The notes beneath the pieces are model-generated. The model saw only the letters and a program-made list of their open reading frames with translations. It made no database searches and was not told the origin of the DNA. From NCBI RefSeq assembly GCF_947498345.1, contig NZ_CANMJY010000014.1, forward strand, positions 41,440-105,439: a stretch of DNA of 64,000 nt, written 5' to 3'. This document shows, piece by piece, positions 59,763-64,000 of this stretch; position 1 is the first letter of the stretch; the number at the start of each line of letters is the position of its first letter. Made by a program: the position numbers and the translations under genes. This stretch comes from an uncultured Winogradskyella sp. Lineage in GTDB: Bacteria; Bacteroidota; Bacteroidia; Flavobacteriales; Flavobacteriaceae.

Positions 59763-62700
59763 ATGAGAAACAAATACAATTGTATTTCAGGCGTAAGTAT
59801 AACTAAGACTATATTATTAGTTTTTTTAGTCATACTTCCAAATGTGCTACTAGCACAACAATCACCATCTATTCAAACTGGTGTAACCTTTCAGTGGTCA
59901 GATACGCAGGCTAACAATAGCCAATCAGCTACTATTCAATCTGTTACCATAGATGGGACAGTATATAATACGTTTGTAGTACCTACTAGTTATGAAATGA
60001 CTAGATTGGGACCTGACGGTAATACTCGGAATAATATAAGACTAAATGGTGGAACCGTAGTCACAAATAGTGGTGCAGCAAACTGGGTATCTAGTGCTAC
60101 TACAGCATTTCAAAGTAAAAACTTGAACCATTACTTCGAAGCAAGTTCTAATGGTAGAGATATTTGTTCAAATTTTTCTGCAGCATTAACTACAGATGCT
60201 CAGAAACAAACTATTTTTTTCAGCCCTGCTATTCCTTCAAACGAAGGAGGTGTAATTGCTGTCACCGAAAGAGGTGGTAATAATTGTTTCTACATAGAGA
60301 TCTGGGGAATACCTGCAGGCGGAGGTGTTGAACAAAAACTTGGTGAAACATTTGTTCGTAATTCTGGAAATTATAGGAATTGTAATTTTGGCCCACCTGT
60401 TTCTGGATCCGATTATTGGCAATCTGGGCGCTGTAATGAAAATGGACAAACCATTGGTATTGGACTATTTTATTTAGATGATATAGCACCTACAGGTTCA
60501 AACATAACCAGGATAGAATTTATCGCAGCCACAAGAGATCATGGTGACGGTAAATTTTTCATTTTACAGAAATATGCTGTTGATCAACAAAATATAAACT
60601 GTATTGACACTAAATACAGTGGAGATCTAAGTGTAAATAATAATGTACCAAATAACTCAACTTATAGCTTAATATCTGGCCCAACACCTGCTGGACAATC
60701 GTTTACTTTAAATCCAGATGGAACATATAGTTATGTACCATCTAATGGCTTTACCGGAGATGTGATGTTTGAATATGAAGTATGCTTACCAGCTCCAAAT
60801 ACTTCAGTGTGCGATAGCGCTATTGCAACTATAAGTTTTGTGGATTTACCACCTGTGCCTGAGGCAAGTATTAGCTGTAGCTCTAATAGCGATGACTTTA
60901 CAATATCTGTAACCAATCCATTAGGTGTAGAATTTGAATATTCCATTAATAATGGTCCTTACCAAAGTTCACCAGATTTTAATAATTTATCTGAAGGCTC
61001 ATACACTATATCAACGAGAAGTACATTTACAACATGTGAAAACATTAATAATACTCCATTTGTTCTAGATAATTTAGAATTAACAGGAATAGTTACAGAT
61101 GTACTATGTAATCCTGATAATTCTGGATCAATTGACATTACAGTATCTGGTGGTGAACCTCCTTATACCTATGCATGGAGTAACTCTTCTACTAATGAAG
61201 ACATAACAAATAGTGCTGCAGGTACATATACGGTAACTGTAACGGATGTTAATGGTTGTAGTATATCAGATGATTTTACAATTACTCAACCAACAGAAGA
61301 ATTAACATCTGTAATTAGCTCAACTACTGACGTATTATGCAACGGAGATAATACTGGCGCTATAGATTTAACTATTTCTGGTGGTACAGCACCTTACACA
61401 GTATTATGGAACAATGGCTCATCTGATCAAGATATCTCTGACTTAATTGCTGGTGATTATGATGTTACTATTACTGATGCTAACGGTTGTATAATAACAA
61501 ATCAGGCAACCATTACTCAACCTGCAGAAGCTTTATCTGCCAATGTAACTAATATTACCAATGTAGATTGTAACGGAAACTCATCTGGAAGTATTACAGT
61601 TGAAGCCTCTAATGGAAACAGTCCGTATTTGTATTCTATTGATAATGGTGCTACTTCTCAAGCTAGTGGGCTTTTTGAAAATTTATCAGCTGGTGTTTAT
61701 ACTATTCTAGTAACCGATAATAATAATTGTACGACTACAGTTCAAGCGACTATTACAGAACCTAATGCACTTGACGTATCAATAGCTAATATAAATAATG
61801 TAGATTGCTCGGGTGAAGCTACTGGTGATATTACCATTTCTACTACTGGAGGTACGCAACCATATACTTATTCGTGGAGTAATTCTGCTATTAGTCAAAA
61901 TTTAACTGATGTTTTAGCTGGTTCATATACAGTAACAGTTACCGATGCTAATGGATGTACTGTATCTGGAAGTGCAACAATTTCTGAACCAGCAAGTCCA
62001 TTAGGCTTAAACATAAGTAAAGTTGATGCCAATACAGCTCAAGGCTGCACAAATGGTGAAGCAACAGCTGATGTTACTGGTGGAACTGCACCTTATACAT
62101 ATTTATGGAGTGCTTCAGCAAATAATCAAACAACTGCGATTGCTACCAACCTTCCTGTTGGTTCTCACTCCGTAACCGTAACAGATGCTAATGGTTGTGA
62201 ACTTACTCAAAGTATTGTCATTATTTGCGTAAATACTTGTGATGCAGAAATTTCAATAAGTAACATTATTAATGTTCTTTGTGTTGGTGATGCAACTGGT
62301 TCTGGTACTATATCAGCAAATTCTAATGCTAATCCTGGAGCCACGTTCACATTTACCTGGAGTAATGGTCAGGTGGATACAGGTGTTACCTCTAGTACAT
62401 TAGCTAATGTCACAGCTGGTGTATACGATGTTAGTGTAACTATAGATGGTACAGTCTGTCAATCTGTTGAAGAAACAATTTCTATTACTGAACCAACTAA
62501 TGCTTTAAACGTAACAGCAACTTCTACTGACGAACTTGGTCCTAATACCAATGATGGAACTGCTAGCGCAACAGCAACTGGTGGTGTAGAGCCATATACA
62601 TACTTATGGTCACCAAATGGTGAAATCACTCAAGATATATCAGGCCTATCAGCAGGTTCATACATGGTTACAGTAACCGACGCTAATGGATGTACAGCTA

Positions 62701-64000
62701 CAGCAACAGTAACAGTCAATCCTGGAACTTGTAATAATCTATCAATCTCTGGAACTTCAACTCCAGTTGTATGTAATGGTGAAAGTAACGGTAGTGTGAC
62801 AGCTATTGTTTCAAATGGTACTGGCCCATTCACTTATGCTTGGAATACCTTACCAAATACATCATCAAGTGTTTCTAATTTGCCTGCAGGAAGCTATACA
62901 GTAACAGTTACAGATCAAACAACATTGTGTACACAGAGTACAACTATAACAGTAAATGAACCTAATGCATTAAGCACTGGTATAGCAGTAATAAATATCT
63001 TATGTAAAGGAGATAACACTGGTTCTGTTGATTTAACAGTAAATGGAGGTACTTCACCTTACACGTATTTATGGAATACAGGAGATACAACCGAAGATCT
63101 AATTAATATAGTTGCGGGCACATACTCTGTAACAGTGACTGATGCAAATGGGTGTACTACAACTAATCAATCTACTGTTCAAGAACCAGTTGATGATCTT
63201 ACTGGTTCAATTACACAAGTAAAGAATGTTGAATGTTTAGGTGAAAGTACAGGTAGTATAACTGCTGAAGGTTCTGGAGGAATTCCACCTTATACGTATT
63301 CAATTGATAATGGTGCTACTTCTCAAGCTAGTGGGCTTTTTGAAAACTTAGCCGCTGGAAGCTATACTATTTTAATCACTGATGCTAATGGATGTACTTT
63401 TAATGTAAACGAAACTATTGATACAGACGACACAGAAAGTCCAGAGATCACTGTTCCTTCTGCTATAATTATTGAAGGCTGTTCAACTTCTGATATTACA
63501 AGTTCAAATGCCATATTTGCTTATAGTGATATGCAATCTGGAGATGTGAAAACAATTTTCGCTTCTAATCCAGATTATAATGCTACGGATGATTTCAATA
63601 TCGGAAGTATAACCTATATAGATGTTATTACATCTACTAATAATTGTCCAATTACAGTATTAAGAACATTCACAATTACAGATAATTGCGATAATACGGC
63701 TACAGCAAATCAAACTATTACTGTTGAAGATACAACACCACCTGTACTAACATTACCTGCGGATATCACTATTGAGTGTACCGAGGATGAGTCTTCTGCT
63801 AATACTGGTGTGGCTACTGCTACAGATACTTGTGGTACAGTGACTATTACTCAGTCTGATGTAGAGACTGCCGCTTGTGGTAATACAAAAACTATCGTTA
63901 GAACTTGGACTGCTACTGATGAATGTGGTAATGCAACTTCGGCAAATCAAACTATTACTGTTGAAGATACAACACCACCTGTACTAACATTACCTGCGGA
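59763..64000 (+). CDS. Giant SprB-repeat surface protein, 3' end outside window
   Basis: The frame from ATG 59763 stays open to the window edge (1412 codons). An in-frame ATG at 59754 is possible. Signal peptide about 1-32 (LLVFLVILPNVLLAQQ). Residues 33-435 are a unique head with a Tyr/Asn-rich part and a cadherin-like segment (NPDGTYSYVPSNGFTGD). About ten SprB-type repeats follow (about 438-1220), each with CxG...TG-x-I, GGxxPYxYxW and AGxYTVTVTDANGC. From about 1223 it changes to HYR-like units ending in EDTTPPVLTLPA. SprB is a mobile adhesin of gliding flavobacteria, secreted by type IX; this may be SprB-like or a large surface adhesin. C-terminal sorting domain not seen because of the edge. 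Confidence 0.9.
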   Translation, partial: MRNKYNCISGVSITKTILLVFLVILPNVLLAQQSPSIQTGVTFQWSDTQANNSQSATIQSVTIDGTVYNTFVVPTSYEMTRLGPDGNTRNNIRLNGGTVVTNSGAANWVSSATTAFQSKNLNHYFEASSNGRDICSNFSAALTTDAQKQTIFFSPAIPSNEGGVIAVTERGGNNCFYIEIWGIPAGGGVEQKLGETFVRNSGNYRNCNFGPPVSGSDYWQSGRCNENGQTIGIGLFYLDDIAPTGSNITRIEFIAATRDHGDGKFFILQKYAVDQQNINCIDTKYSGDLSVNNNVPNNSTYSLISGPTPAGQSFTLNPDGTYSYVPSNGFTGDVMFEYEVCLPAPNTSVCDSAIATISFVDLPPVPEASISCSSNSDDFTISVTNPLGVEFEYSINNGPYQSSPDFNNLSEGSYTISTRSTFTTCENINNTPFVLDNLELTGIVTDVLCNPDNSGSIDITVSGGEPPYTYAWSNSSTNEDITNSAAGTYTVTVTDVNGCSISDDFTITQPTEELTSVISSTTDVLCNGDNTGAIDLTISGGTAPYTVLWNNGSSDQDISDLIAGDYDVTITDANGCIITNQATITQPAEALSANVTNITNVDCNGNSSGSITVEASNGNSPYLYSIDNGATSQASGLFENLSAGVYTILVTDNNNCTTTVQATITEPNALDVSIANINNVDCSGEATGDITISTTGGTQPYTYSWSNSAISQNLTDVLAGSYTVTVTDANGCTVSGSATISEPASPLGLNISKVDANTAQGCTNGEATADVTGGTAPYTYLWSASANNQTTAIATNLPVGSHSVTVTDANGCELTQSIVIICVNTCDAEISISNIINVLCVGDATGSGTISANSNANPGATFTFTWSNGQVDTGVTSSTLANVTAGVYDVSVTIDGTVCQSVEETISITEPTNALNVTATSTDELGPNTNDGTASATATGGVEPYTYLWSPNGEITQDISGLSAGSYMVTVTDANGCTATATVTVNPGTCNNLSISGTSTPVVCNGESNGSVTAIVSNGTGPFTYAWNTLPNTSSSVSNLPAGSYTVTVTDQTTLCTQSTTITVNEPNALSTGIAVINILCKGDNTGSVDLTVNGGTSPYTYLWNTGDTTEDLINIVAGTYSVTVTDANGCTTTNQSTVQEPVDDLTGSITQVKNVECLGESTGSITAEGSGGIPPYTYSIDNGATSQASGLFENLAAGSYTILITDANGCTFNVNETIDTDDTESPEITVPSAIIIEGCSTSDITSSNAIFAYSDMQSGDVKTIFASNPDYNATDDFNIGSITYIDVITSTNNCPITVLRTFTITDNCDNTATANQTITVEDTTPPVLTLPADITIECTEDESSANTGVATATDTCGTVTITQSDVETAACGNTKTIVRTWTATDECGNATSANQTITVEDTTPPVLTLPA
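61078..63432 (+). repeat. About ten tandem SprB-type repeats coding 75-80 residues each
   Basis: Units start near 61078, 61303, 61531, 61769, 62002, 62238, 62503, 62730, 62970 and 63200, each about 225-265 bp, diverged at DNA level. A 44-bp identical block (ATTGATAATGG...TTTTTGAAAA) recurs at 61638-61681 and 63303-63346, 1665 bp (555 codons) apart, in frame. Confidence 0.85.
63705..64000 (+). repeat. Start of a 237-bp (79-codon) tandem repeat running off the edge
   Basis: The 59 bp at 63705-63763 are repeated without change at 63942-64000, offset 237 bp. They code for ANQTITVEDTTPPVLTLPA. Second-copy DNA is cut by the edge; more copies probably follow. Confidence 0.8.

Noticed and set aside
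61078..63432. Tandem repeats as CRISPR or satellite DNA
   Set aside because: Units are 225-265 bp, coding, in frame and diverged, with no spacers; they are SprB-type protein repeats.

Overview
The window is AT-rich chromosomal DNA from a member of the Flavobacteriaceae (Bacteroidota), probably a marine glider. The evidence is TAnnTTTG-type -7 promoter boxes instead of sigma70 boxes, almost no Shine-Dalgarno sequences, a type IX secretion sorting-domain protein, an SprB-repeat giant adhesin, a YfhO/DUF4834 pair, a DUF3822-rsmD pair, and a sixA-ppk1-ppx operon. I cannot fix the genus. No tRNA, CRISPR array, prophage or complete insertion sequence was seen; the one structural RNA is RNase P RNA.

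Layout. 0-3.3 kb: minus-strand envelope genes (DUF4834, YfhO, GT4 glycosyltransferase cut by the edge). 3.4-5.6 kb: outer-membrane transporter-like protein plus a GNAT-like protein, closed by a strong terminator. 5.6-10.3 kb: two PLP enzymes that look like the capnine (sulfonolipid) pair CapB/CapA, and an S9 oligopeptidase. 10.3-18.5 kb: YbaB, an unknown secreted lipoprotein, two sister GT2 glycosyltransferases, threonine aldolase, a large zinc metalloprotease. 18.6-23.2 kb: prfB with a programmed +1 frameshift, arsC, a TonB-dependent outer-membrane protein. 23.2-32.4 kb: an accessory island of small, mostly unknown genes, centred on a lipoprotein-histidine kinase-response regulator operon and containing repeated TAyGG-N4-CCGTA palindromes at a fixed distance from promoter boxes. 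32.4-39.2 kb: HAD phosphatase, a REP-like repeat region, an AGCS symporter-acs operon, a sulfotransferase-like gene and a DUF1624 acyltransferase. 39.2-42.8 kb: a LysR regulator divergent from a bicarbonate-transporter (SbtA) operon, then a lipoprotein and an NTF2-like protein. 42.9-46.1 kb: kdsB, HAD phosphatase, KdnB-like dehydrogenase and acyltransferase, probably lipid A/Kdo biosynthesis. 46.2-55.3 kb: RecD-like helicase, DUF3822-rsmD, rnpB, dnaX (with an in-frame A10 slippery run), miaE and a T9SS cargo protein. 55.3-59.4 kb: an outer-membrane barrel and the polyphosphate operon. 59.8 kb to the edge: a giant SprB-repeat surface protein, incomplete.

How the parts fit: capnine lipids, the SprB-type adhesin and the T9SS cargo point to a gliding, T9SS-bearing cell surface. 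The most unusual region is 23.2-32.4 kb. There, three near-identical palindromes sit exactly 22 bp from -7-like boxes (in one case the palindrome is the core of a 42-bp terminator), and a terminator-like hairpin encloses the start codon of the sensor kinase. This suggests a small two-component regulon driving tiny proteins of unknown function.
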